In this document: piece after piece, positions 7,428-15,417 of the stretch
Numbering within the stretch: the stretch's first letter is position 1
Layout: each line of letters begins with the position of its first letter
Notes under the pieces: generated by a model
What the model was told of the DNA's origin: nothing
Seen by the model: only the letters and a program-made list of their open reading frames with translations
The model's database searches: none
Source of the DNA: Limosilactobacillus sp.
Lineage (GTDB): Bacteria; Bacillota; Bacilli; Lactobacillales; Lactobacillaceae
NCBI GenBank assembly: GCA_030530845.1
Contig: JAUMUE010000007.1
Location: 1-56,914, forward strand
Reading direction: 5' to 3'
DNA length: 56,914 nucleotides
Translations under genes and position numbers: made by a program

Positions 7428-7964
7428 ATGAACAACGATATCGAAAAAATCTTATTCACCGAAGAACAGATTAACCACCGCATCGACGAACTGGCAGAAG
7501 AAATGACTGCCAAGTATGCCGATAAGAACCCCGTCGTCGTCTCTGTAATGACGGGTGCAATGATGTTCACGAGTGAAATGCTGAAGCGACTGAACTTCAA
7601 GCTGACCGTTGATTACGTCGATATTTCTTCATACGCTGACGGCACCGTTTCTGGCAAGATCAGCCTGGTGAAAGACCTTTCCACCGATATCAAGGGTCGT
7701 CACGTATTGATAATGGAAGATATTGTAGACACTGGACACACCCTCAAGTACTTGAAGGATCTCTTAGAAGACCGCGGTGCCGCAAGTATCAAGATCGTCT
7801 CCCTTCTCGACAAGCCTGAGCGCCGGGAAGCAGACGTCACTGGCGATTACATTGGTTACACCGTTCCAAATGAGTTCCTGGTCGGTTTTGGCCTTGACTA
7901 CAGTGGTCACTACCGCAATTTACCTTATGTTGGAGTCCTCAAGCGGTCTGTATACGAAAAGTAA
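7428..7964 (+). CDS. hpt: Hypoxanthine phosphoribosyltransferase
   Basis: A 178-residue purine salvage enzyme making IMP or GMP from hypoxanthine or guanine and PRPP. The PRPP-binding motif VLIMEDIVDTGHTL is present, along with the flexible-loop sequence DVDISSYADGT-type segment (VDYVDISSYADGT) and the C-terminal base-binding region VPNEFLVGFGLDY. ATG 7428 follows AAAGGAG at good spacing; the in-frame start at 7362 lies in an inverted-repeat leader and is unlikely. Unlike many Bacilli, it is not next to tilS or ftsH. A strong terminator ends it. Confidence 0.95.
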   Translation: MNNDIEKILFTEEQINHRIDELAEEMTAKYADKNPVVVSVMTGAMMFTSEMLKRLNFKLTVDYVDISSYADGTVSGKISLVKDLSTDIKGRHVLIMEDIVDTGHTLKYLKDLLEDRGAASIKIVSLLDKPERREADVTGDYIGYTVPNEFLVGFGLDYSGHYRNLPYVGVLKRSVYEK

Positions 7965-7973
7965 TACCTACAA

Positions 7974-8015
7974 CAAAGGCGCAAAAGCTCTTATAGCTTT
8001 TGCGCCTTTTTGTGT
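7974..8015 (+). terminator. Terminator after hpt
   Basis: A 15-bp stem AAAGGCGCAAAAGCT/AGCTTTTGCGCCTTT with a 5-base loop, then a T-rich tail. Confidence 0.92.
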
Positions 8016-8018
8016 ACA

Positions 8019-8052
8019 AAAAAACTCCTCTGGGGAATGTTAGAGGAGTTTA
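8019..8052 (-). terminator. Terminator for the tRNA-Glu/tRNA-Gln transcript
   Basis: On the minus strand, stem ACTCCTCT/AGAGGAGT followed by seven T residues, just downstream of tRNA-Gln. Confidence 0.88.
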
Positions 8053-8057
8053 ATTTA

Positions 8058-8129
8058 TTGGGCTAGCTGGATTCGAACCAGCGCATGACGGTACCAAAAA
8101 CCGTTGCCTTACCGCTTGGCTATAGCCCA
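8058..8129 (-). tRNA. tRNA-Gln (anticodon TTG)
   Basis: A full cloverleaf can be drawn on the minus strand: acceptor TGGGCTA/TAGCCCA, D-arm with AAGCGGTAAGGC, anticodon stem ACGGT/ACCGT around loop TTTTGGT (anticodon TTG), and T-arm GCTGG-TTCGAAT-CCAGC. CCA is not encoded. It is 6 bases from tRNA-Glu on the same transcript. Confidence 0.96.
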
Positions 8130-8135
8130 ATAAAG

Positions 8136-8207
8136 TGACCCGTGCGGGATTCGAACCCACGATACCACCGTGAAAGGGTGGTGTCTTAACCACTTGACTA
8201 ACGGGCC
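8136..8207 (-). tRNA. tRNA-Glu (anticodon TTC)
   Basis: A cloverleaf on the minus strand: acceptor GGCCCGT/ACGGGTC, anticodon stem CCACC/GGTGG around CTTTCAC (anticodon TTC), and T-arm with GTGGGTTCGAATCCCGC. CCA is not encoded. It is first in a two-tRNA transcript with tRNA-Gln. Confidence 0.96.
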
Positions 8208-8314
8208 GTATTTATTACGGCGATAACTATAGTATCAAGCTTTTCCATAAAAGGCAAGACTTTTATTTAATTTAATTTATAAAAAGTGAAATTTTTTGGT
8301 TTTAATCGCGAAAA

Positions 8315-8605
8315 TCACAGCCAAAATCCGAGCGCAGCTGCGAGAATTCCACCGACATAGCTGATCAAGCCGTATTTCAACAAGGCCACGTAATCTTTGT
8401 CCTTGTAGTAAGTCACCAATTCATATTTGAGCGTCGAAAAAGTAGTGAAACCACCTAAAATTCCGACCGTCAAGAATGCGGTCGTAATTCCATGCTTGGT
8501 CAACAGCGCCAGCAAGAATGCTCCCACGATATTGATATACAGCGTCTTTTTCAAATATAAGCGGAGGACAGCACCGATTGAAGCCCCTAAACCTACTAAT
8601 ACCAT
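8315..8605 (-). CDS. crcB: Fluoride ion channel CrcB/FluC, second subunit
   Basis: A 96-residue integral membrane protein with about four hydrophobic helices. The family core GILGGFTTFSTLKYE (residues about 49-63) carries the phenylalanine/threonine track used by Fluc channels, and the start has GLGASIGAVLRLYL. Translation starts at ATG 8605, overlapping the stop codon of the first crcB by one base (TAATG), so the two are translationally coupled. Low-GC Gram-positive bacteria often carry two crcB genes whose products form a heterodimeric fluoride exporter. At 96 residues it is shorter than the usual 115-130. A longer open frame upstream overlaps crcB1 and is an artefact. Confidence 0.9.
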   Translation of the reverse strand: MVLVGLGASIGAVLRLYLKKTLYINIVGAFLLALLTKHGITTAFLTVGILGGFTTFSTLKYELVTYYKDKDYVALLKYGLISYVGGILAAALGFWL

Positions 8606-8925
8606 TAGTCCACCACCACTTTCTGTGCCAGGAAAAACCCACACATTGCGCAGGCGAATCCGCCGAAAATCGTAGCGAACAGGTACAGCCAATTTTGCTG
8701 GGTAATAAATTCCAGGGTGAATGAGGAAAAGGTCGTAAATGCGCCCAAAAAGCCAGTTTTCACACCAACAACAAGCCATTCTGGATATTCTTTTTTCAAA
8801 AAAATCTCCGCAAGAAAGGCCAGAGCAAACGCCCCAATCAGATTTACCATCAGGGTATTTGCCAAGCTGGCCCGTAAAATTCCGCCAAAAAACGCGAAGA
8901 TCATTACACTAATCGTTGTTTTCAT
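8605..8925 (-). CDS. crcB: Fluoride ion channel CrcB/FluC, first subunit
   Basis: A 106-residue membrane protein with four hydrophobic helices and the signature GFLGAFTTFSSFTLE (residues about 58-72), plus FFGGILRASL at the N-terminus. With its downstream neighbour it probably forms a dual-topology or heterodimeric channel that expels fluoride. The start at ATG 8925 has AAGGA upstream and lies 3 bases after the stop codon of the esterase gene, so the three genes look like one operon. I did not recognise a fluoride riboswitch in the short space before the operon. Confidence 0.92.
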   Translation of the reverse strand: MKTTISVMIFAFFGGILRASLANTLMVNLIGAFALAFLAEIFLKKEYPEWLVVGVKTGFLGAFTTFSSFTLEFITQQNWLYLFATIFGGFACAMCGFFLAQKVVVD

Positions 8926-8928
8926 CGC

Positions 8929-9675
8929 TTAATCCTTCAAAAAATCTGCTATAAGTTGCAGGGTTTCTTGCACCTTGGGACCTTCCAGTGAGTGTGGTTC
9001 ACCTTCCATTAGGTAGAGCGTGCTGTTTGGCAAGATGTCATGGTACTTGCGACCGGCAGATGCAGGAATAATTTCATCTTCCAGTCCGTGAATAATCAAA
9101 ACTTCACCGTCGTAGTGTTGCGCGGTTTCATAAATTGGCAAAAGTTGCACCGTCCGGAAGTATTGACCACTAACCAATTCACCATTCACTTCGACACGCA
9201 ATGGAATGTGGTTTGGATCGTATACACTCCCCTCACATTCACCTCTCAGGGCGTCATCCTTGAGTGTCGCAGCTGGAGCAAGCAATACCACCTTGTCGAT
9301 CAGGTCACGGTAATAAGCTGCCACCATTGATGCAACGACCCCACCTTGGGAGTGACCGACGATGTAAATTTTCTTTGCACCCATCTTGGTCCGGGCAAAA
9401 TCGATAATCGCCATCGCATCGAGCAGTTGGCCGAGGATCGTCATATTCTTGTAGTCACCGTCGCTCAAACCGCATGATGGGAAGTTAAAACGTAAAGTTG
9501 GTAGACCGACTTCATTTAATTTATGCGAAACATCATAGTTGATCTTTCCAGGTTCGTAGCCAATATTGCCTTGAAATCCGTGAAATTGGATCACAATCGT
9601 ATCGTTTTCCAGTTTGTCGGTACCTTCCAGCAAACCACGTAATTCCAAGCCATCGCGTTTAATCGTAACATCCAT
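8929..9675 (-). CDS. Feruloyl/cinnamoyl esterase-like alpha/beta hydrolase
   Basis: A 248-residue alpha/beta hydrolase that resembles the cinnamoyl esterase LJ0536 of Lactobacillus johnsonii. Shared stretches include IYIVGHSQGG with nucleophile Ser109, VVLLAPAATLK, and IHGLEDE with Asp200; His228 follows in EGEPHSLEG. These are spaced like the LJ0536 triad recalled as Ser106, Asp197 and His225, each shifted by three. An insertion between residues about 140 and 190 matches the lid that binds the phenolic ring. Start ATG 9675 has GAGGG 8 bases upstream; a GTG at 9684 overlaps that site. Such enzymes release ferulic, p-coumaric or caffeic acid from plant esters, which would make substrates for PadC. 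It is first in an operon with crcB genes, which is functionally unexplained. Confidence 0.85.
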   Translation of the reverse strand: MDVTIKRDGLELRGLLEGTDKLENDTIVIQFHGFQGNIGYEPGKINYDVSHKLNEVGLPTLRFNFPSCGLSDGDYKNMTILGQLLDAMAIIDFARTKMGAKKIYIVGHSQGGVVASMVAAYYRDLIDKVVLLAPAATLKDDALRGECEGSVYDPNHIPLRVEVNGELVSGQYFRTVQLLPIYETAQHYDGEVLIIHGLEDEIIPASAGRKYHDILPNSTLYLMEGEPHSLEGPKVQETLQLIADFLKD

Positions 9676-9721
9676 TTTATTCACCCTCTTCGTATTGATA
9701 GTACAATTTTACACCATAGAA

Positions 9722-9750
9722 AAATCCCCGGTGCGATCACCAGGGATTTA
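9722..9750 (-). terminator. Terminator after the YczE-type membrane protein gene
   Basis: On the minus strand, stem AAATCCCTGGTG/CACCGGGGATTT with G-T pairs and a 4-base loop, followed by T residues. Confidence 0.82.
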
Positions 9751-9753
9751 TAC

Positions 9754-10680
9754 TTAATTTTTACTTTCTTCTTCCGCATGTTTAGCAGCACGATCACGCC
9801 GAAGCAGTTCTTCTCGGAGCATGTTGTAGCGGTGCTCGGAGCTCTTGTAGGCGGCTTCTGCGATCTTCATGTTCCGCTGGGTAATCTTCATCTGATCCTC
9901 AATGTCCTTAGGTGAGTACTCAGATAAGCGGAGTTGCATCAGGTTCGTCAGCTCGTATGACTGGGTCACCAGGTTGTAAGAACTCCGCCCGAAATTCGTC
10001 AGCAGATAAGTGATCTTGGCTGCACCAGTCAGTTCATCAAGCCCATCGATCGTCTGGCGCATTGGCTGGCTGACGTGGAGGTCCCAGAATGTGATCAGAG
10101 GTCCGGTGAAGAACGCCACAATCACGGTACCGATACCCACTGGACCAGCAGCGAAGTAGGCCGCGATCATGAAGAGGATATCTTGGGCAATTCTGATCGT
10201 CCGGTATTGGGTGTGGAATCGATTGGACAGGATTGGAGCGATCGCATCATATGGCGCAACCCCAAGCTCCGCACCCATGTACATTGAAGACCCGAGTGTG
10301 AAGAACAGGAGCCCAATCACCAGGTTGGAGAAGATGATGATTGCGTTGAGCCGTGTACCGAAAATACTGGTGTACAGCGCTGAGAACCATTGAATTTCAA
10401 ACCCAACCAGGACCATGTTTAATACCGTCCCGATCCCGATCTTCTTCCGGTCCAGCAAGAGGACGAAAATGAAGATGACCAGGTTCACCGACAGTTGGTA
10501 GACACCCAGGCTTAATTTCAGGTGCTCAGACATCCCCGTGTTAACTGCGGTAAATGGATCCAGACCAACTTTCCCGCCCCGAAGCAATGCGGCCCCGAGT
10601 GACACGAGCGCGATCCCGACAAATGACATCAACGTTCGCAAGAAAATATTTGATATCGATCGATTTTTGCTTTCTTCCAT
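9754..10680 (-). CDS. YczE/YitT-type integral membrane protein with a cytoplasmic C-terminal extension
   Basis: A 308-residue protein. Residues about 10-200 form five or so hydrophobic helices typical of the YczE/YyaS family, including a duplicated GAALLRGGKVGLDPFTAVNTG and GSSMYMGAELGVAPYDAIAP pair. The remaining 100 or so residues are charged and helical, ending in an E/K/R-rich tail likely to be a cytoplasmic coiled coil. The YczE family is usually a membrane protein of about 210 residues, so the tail is unusual. The gene stands alone between terminators. The function of the family is unknown; transport has been suggested from the fold but not shown. Confidence 0.75.
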   Translation of the reverse strand: MEESKNRSISNIFLRTLMSFVGIALVSLGAALLRGGKVGLDPFTAVNTGMSEHLKLSLGVYQLSVNLVIFIFVLLLDRKKIGIGTVLNMVLVGFEIQWFSALYTSIFGTRLNAIIIFSNLVIGLLFFTLGSSMYMGAELGVAPYDAIAPILSNRFHTQYRTIRIAQDILFMIAAYFAAGPVGIGTVIVAFFTGPLITFWDLHVSQPMRQTIDGLDELTGAAKITYLLTNFGRSSYNLVTQSYELTNLMQLRLSEYSPKDIEDQMKITQRNMKIAEAAYKSSEHRYNMLREELLRRDRAAKHAEEESKN

Positions 10681-10737
10681 ATTCTTTCTCTCCTTAATTT
10701 TGTGTACGAAAAAAGGGCATGAAGCCCCGTAAATCGT

Positions 10738-11592
<855 letters not shown>

Positions 11593-11624
11593 TTATATTA
11601 GAAAATTCTCATAGTCAAATAATA

Positions 11625-11660
11625 CAAAAACAGGAACGCCGTAAAGCCGGCATTCCTATT
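11625..11660 (-). terminator. Terminator after asd
   Basis: On the minus strand, stem AGGAATGCCG/CGGCGTTCCT with a 6-base loop, followed by GTTTTTG. Confidence 0.85.
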
Positions 11661-11687
11661 AGTTAGATAGTATTAGATTGTACTAAT

Positions 11688-12782
11688 TTACTTCGCTTGA
11701 ATGTAACCTTGGGCCTTCAATAATTCAGCCAATTCGATCGCACCACCAGCAGCACCGCGGGCAGTGTTGTGTGACAAGCCGACAAACTTCCAGTCGAAGA
11801 TCTTGTCAGTACGTAAACGACCGATGGAAATACCCATCCCGTTTTCGTAGTTTACGTCGAAACGAACTTGTGGACGGAAGTCGTCATCAAGGTATTGGAT
11901 GAATTGCTTTGGTGCGCTTGGCAGACCTAATTCTTGTGGAACACCACTGTAGTCTTCCAAGGCCTTGATCAATTCTTCCTTGGTTGGGTTTTGCTTGAAG
12001 TTCACGAAGGCTGCAACCGTGTGACCGTAAAGGACAGGAACACGGAGACATTGACTCGTGATCACTGGAGAATCAGCGGGCACGATTTCCTTTTTCTCGT
12101 CGTCCACGTGACCCCAGATCTTGAGTGGTTCATCTTCGGACTTCTTTTCTTCACCCTCGATGTATGGGATAACATTGCCTTGGATTTCCGGAGCGTCTTC
12201 CAGAGTCTTACCGGCACCAGAAATAGCTTGGTAAGTACATGCCAGGGCTTGGGTAGGTTCAAACTTCTTCCAGGCTTGCAGAGCAGGAGTGTAGCTTTGG
12301 ATAGAACAGTTTGGCTTTACGGCAACGAAACCGCGGGTAGTACCGAGACGTTCACGTTGGTACTTAATTACTTCTGTGTGGTCAGGGTTAATTTCTGGAA
12401 CCACCATTGGTACATCGGGAGTCCAACGGTGGGCGCTGTTATTGGAAACAACCGGCGTTTCGTGCTTTGCGTATTCGTCTTCCAGCTTCTTGATGGCTTC
12501 CTTATCCATGTGCACGGCAGAGAATACAAAGTCGACTTCCTTAGCGACCGCTGCAACGTCTTCCGCATCTAAAATTGTTAAGTCCTTGACGTGGGCAGGA
12601 ACTGGCGTATCGCCCATCTTCCAGCGACCCTCTACAGCTTCACCATACTTTTGGCCAGCACTGTGCTTACTTGCCGCAACGGCTGTTACTTGAAACCATG
12701 GATGATTTTCCAATAAGGTGACGAAACGTTGGCCGACCATCCCCGTCGCACCAATCACACCAACTCTCAACTTTTCGCTCAT
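11688..12782 (-). CDS. asd: Aspartate-semialdehyde dehydrogenase
   Basis: A 364-residue enzyme that reduces aspartyl phosphate to aspartate semialdehyde, the branch point to lysine, threonine and methionine. The NADP loop GVIGATGMVGQRF is at residues 8-20 and the catalytic cysteine is Cys159 in VKPNCSIQ. The length and the NNSAHRW block put it in the archaeal/fungal-type subfamily, which is common in lactobacilli and longer than the enteric enzyme. It is the only aspartate-pathway gene here and has its own terminator. It diverges from the D-2-hydroxyacid dehydrogenase gene; no T-box or lysine riboswitch was seen in the 94-base gap. Confidence 0.95.
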   Translation of the reverse strand: MSEKLRVGVIGATGMVGQRFVTLLENHPWFQVTAVAASKHSAGQKYGEAVEGRWKMGDTPVPAHVKDLTILDAEDVAAVAKEVDFVFSAVHMDKEAIKKLEDEYAKHETPVVSNNSAHRWTPDVPMVVPEINPDHTEVIKYQRERLGTTRGFVAVKPNCSIQSYTPALQAWKKFEPTQALACTYQAISGAGKTLEDAPEIQGNVIPYIEGEEKKSEDEPLKIWGHVDDEKKEIVPADSPVITSQCLRVPVLYGHTVAAFVNFKQNPTKEELIKALEDYSGVPQELGLPSAPKQFIQYLDDDFRPQVRFDVNYENGMGISIGRLRTDKIFDWKFVGLSHNTARGAAGGAIELAELLKAQGYIQAK

Positions 12783-12876
12783 GTTGATACCCCTTTATCA
12801 TTGATTTTTAATTAAGTTATAATATACACTGTATTATATTGATTTTCTACTACCAGATCAAAAAAGGAGACAGCCG

Positions 12877-13878
12877 ATGAAAATTTTGATTGCTGACTAT
12901 GCTGAATCCATGATGCCAAGTCACGAAAAAGAAATTGCGGTCTTAGAAAAGGGACTCCCCGGATGCTCAGTCGAAGTGTTCACATATTCCGATGACCGGC
13001 GCCGAGAATTTTTGGATGCAATTGCGGACTCTGATGCCCTTTTGACTGCCTTTATCAAAATCGATGAGGAAGTCTTTGTAGCATCCCCGCATCTCAAAGT
13101 CGTTTCCATCAACGCAACCGGATACGATAACGTCGACCTGGATGCTGCTAAACGCCATGGTGTCGCTGTCTGCCCGGTCGGTGAATACTGTACCGAAGAC
13201 GTGGCTGAATTCACGATCACGACAATGTTAGCTCTGGTCCGCAACCTTAAATTCTACCTAAATGACATCGATGTTAACCACAAGTGGCGCTACGATTATG
13301 CCCAACCTAACCCACGTCTCAGCAATATGACCCTGGGAATTTTCGGGCTCGGAAAAATTGGTCGTTCCGTGGCGACTAAAGCAGCTGCACTCGGGATGAG
13401 AGTCCTCGCTTGCGATCCATTCATTAGTGATCAGAATTACCAAAAAGTTGCCGAATTCGTCGACTTGGTCAGCCCCGAAGAACTCCTGGCACAAGCCGAC
13501 GTGGTATCAAATCACATGAACCTGAACGAAACTAACTACAACTTCTTCAACAAGGAACGTTTCGCACAGATGGCCAAGCACCCCTACTTCATCAATATGG
13601 CTCGTGGTGCTGAAATAGACGAACCAGCATTAATCGACGCGCTCGATAACGGTCAAATCAAAGGGTCGGCTCTGGACGTCTTATCTAGTGAATTCCCCGA
13701 CCTCGCGACACATCCACTTGTTGGCAGAGATAACGTCATCGTCACTCCGCACGTTGCCTTTTACTCCACCGATTCAATCATTAATCTCCAGGAAATCTCC
13801 TGCAAAAACATCGTATACTATCTGACTGAACAACCGGAAAAGGTCTTCAAGTTAGTTGTCGATCCAGCAAATATGTAA
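12877..13878 (+). CDS. D-isomer-specific 2-hydroxyacid dehydrogenase
   Basis: A 333-residue NAD-dependent dehydrogenase. The nucleotide-binding motif GIFGLGKIGRSV (residues about 153-164) sits between the two halves of the catalytic domain. Active-site residues are the arginine in NMARGAEID, an acidic residue in the DVLSSE segment and the histidine of VTPHVAFYS. It belongs to the D-lactate/phosphoglycerate/hydroxyisocaproate dehydrogenase superfamily, and the SINATGYDNVDLD block resembles D-lactate dehydrogenases. Whether it makes D-lactate or acts on a branched 2-oxoacid cannot be told. AAAAGGAG precedes the ATG. The gene is followed directly by a perfect parS site and a terminator. Confidence 0.9.
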   Translation: MKILIADYAESMMPSHEKEIAVLEKGLPGCSVEVFTYSDDRRREFLDAIADSDALLTAFIKIDEEVFVASPHLKVVSINATGYDNVDLDAAKRHGVAVCPVGEYCTEDVAEFTITTMLALVRNLKFYLNDIDVNHKWRYDYAQPNPRLSNMTLGIFGLGKIGRSVATKAAALGMRVLACDPFISDQNYQKVAEFVDLVSPEELLAQADVVSNHMNLNETNYNFFNKERFAQMAKHPYFINMARGAEIDEPALIDALDNGQIKGSALDVLSSEFPDLATHPLVGRDNVIVTPHVAFYSTDSIINLQEISCKNIVYYLTEQPEKVFKLVVDPANM

Positions 13879-13882
13879 CACG

Positions 13883-13898
13883 TGTTTCACGTGAAACA
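13883..13898. other. parS: Perfect parS site (ParB/Spo0J binding palindrome)
   Basis: TGTTTCACGTGAAACA is a 16-base perfect palindrome identical to the consensus parS. It lies between the stop codon and the terminator of the upstream gene, about 24 kb from dnaA, where origin-proximal parS sites are expected. It would nucleate ParB and load SMC. Confidence 0.93.
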
Positions 13899-13900
13899 AA

Positions 13901-13935
13901 AATGACGGGCCACACCAGGCTCGTCATTTTTATTA
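13901..13935. terminator. Bidirectional terminator between 2-hydroxyacid dehydrogenase and pepC
   Basis: Stem AATGACGGGCC/GGCTCGTCATT with a 6-base loop and T-rich sequence after it; it can serve both converging genes. Confidence 0.85.
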
Positions 13936-15252
13936 TTCAAGTGAATCCCAGGCAGACAATTCAACTGGTTGGCTATCGGCCAGCTTTTGCAGGTCTGCAT
14001 TGAGGTATTTCTTATCAATAACTGCTTCGTAGGTGTATTCCTCGAACCAGTCTTGGGTCATGACGAAGTAACCATTGTCACCGTTGTCCTTACCCCAGGA
14101 GTTTTCAATCTTCCAACGGCGTGGTTCATCATCTACCATGTCAAACCCGGTCAAAGTCATCGCGTGTGAAACCATGGCTTGGCGTGCTTCCAGACGTTCT
14201 TTTTTATTCATCGTGAAATCAACACCGAGCAGTTCTGCACGCCGGAATAATTTCGCATCCATCAATCCCCGCTTGCGGTCCATTTGTTGGAGGACATCAT
14301 TACCGACCCAGACAGTTTCACCAGCCTTCAGTTGCGCAATCGCTGCGTCTTGGAGGTCCTTAAATGGCACATTCATGAACTTAATTGGCACTCCACCAAC
14401 AACGCTGTCTTGGCTTGGCATGGAGTAAACCTTGCCGTATTCGTGATCCGGCGCGTTGGTAACAACCACGTAGTCATGGAAATCAGTGTCAAAGTACTTG
14501 TGATAGAAGTCCAGTGGCGTCAAGCCGAGCACTTGGTGGAACTTCTTGTCGTCATCGCGGAATTCAAGGTCAAACTTTGCAGGTGGTTCACCGAATGCGT
14601 AGGCCGCGATCTTGTATACATCGGCCATCATACGTTCTTGTTCCGCAGCTAATTCGTCTTCTGTGGCTCCATCTTGAACCATTTGACGAAGCTTCATTCC
14701 GTCCTTTTTCATCAGATATGTCAGCACTTCAGCCACATCACTAGTGTCCTTAGTATTGTGCGTATCAGGCATCACGTATTCCGGAACGACACCGTACTTT
14801 TCAACGATAGAAGCAGCGTTAGCCCATTGTCCACCATCGACCAGCGCGAAATTGAAGTAGAAGTCCACGAGGCGGTCGTGACGAGGCTTATCAGCAGTTT
14901 CAATCACCTTTTGGAAGAACATGTTTGCCCGTTCAATCCGGTCCCAGAAGAACAGGTAGTTTTGTGATAATTCGAAGTCCTTGTAGTTGTACTTGTTCGC
15001 AAACTTGTGACGCAGTGTGTTAAGGGCCGCAAATGACCAGCAGCGTCCACTGTGACGTTGATTGCTTGGCTTCCCCGTCTTGATTTCGTATGAGAAGGCG
15101 CGGTTCAAACGTTGACTGGCAGCTGGATCTTCACTAGCGTTTTTGATCCCATTCTTTTGGATTGCCCGCGCGATCACATCAGCGTCCACGCGTTCGTGAA
15201 ACTTTGCTTGGTACCCTTCGACCATCTTGGAAGTTAATTCTTTTTTCGACAC
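13933..15252 (-). CDS. pepC: Aminopeptidase C (bleomycin hydrolase family)
   Basis: A 439-residue cysteine peptidase of family C1B. The triad is Cys71 in SGRCWSFAA, His363 in SHAMTLTGF and Asn384 in IENSWG. There is no signal peptide, in line with a cytosolic hexamer that trims N-terminal residues from peptides. Full length for the family (about 440-445). It diverges from pepN across a 165-base gap, and the two together give broad aminopeptidase activity for protein-derived nitrogen. The C-terminus (VELSAWDSLE) lacks extra sequence that might change its specificity. Confidence 0.97.
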   Translation of the reverse strand: MSKKELTSKMVEGYQAKFHERVDADVIARAIQKNGIKNASEDPAASQRLNRAFSYEIKTGKPSNQRHSGRCWSFAALNTLRHKFANKYNYKDFELSQNYLFFWDRIERANMFFQKVIETADKPRHDRLVDFYFNFALVDGGQWANAASIVEKYGVVPEYVMPDTHNTKDTSDVAEVLTYLMKKDGMKLRQMVQDGATEDELAAEQERMMADVYKIAAYAFGEPPAKFDLEFRDDDKKFHQVLGLTPLDFYHKYFDTDFHDYVVVTNAPDHEYGKVYSMPSQDSVVGGVPIKFMNVPFKDLQDAAIAQLKAGETVWVGNDVLQQMDRKRGLMDAKLFRRAELLGVDFTMNKKERLEARQAMVSHAMTLTGFDMVDDEPRRWKIENSWGKDNGDNGYFVMTQDWFEEYTYEAVIDKKYLNADLQKLADSQPVELSAWDSLE

Positions 15253-15417
15253 ATTAATCCCTCACATTTTTATAAATTATATGTATATAATAGCGCAAAT
15301 TTGCGGTCACGACAGTCCTTTTGATTTGGCCCCAACTGACAATTAAGTTACACTAAAGGCAATGACCGCATGAAACGCGTTATAATGTATAACATCTTAT
15401 GAAAAGAAGGGAATCTC

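Noticed and set aside
8315..8779. Longer 154-residue version of the second CrcB
   Set aside because: Its first 58 residues overlap crcB1 in another frame and lack family similarity; the true start is ATG 8605.
11934..12572. Open frame of 212 residues antisense to asd
   Set aside because: It lies wholly inside asd, has no ribosome site, and its composition is that of a shadow frame.
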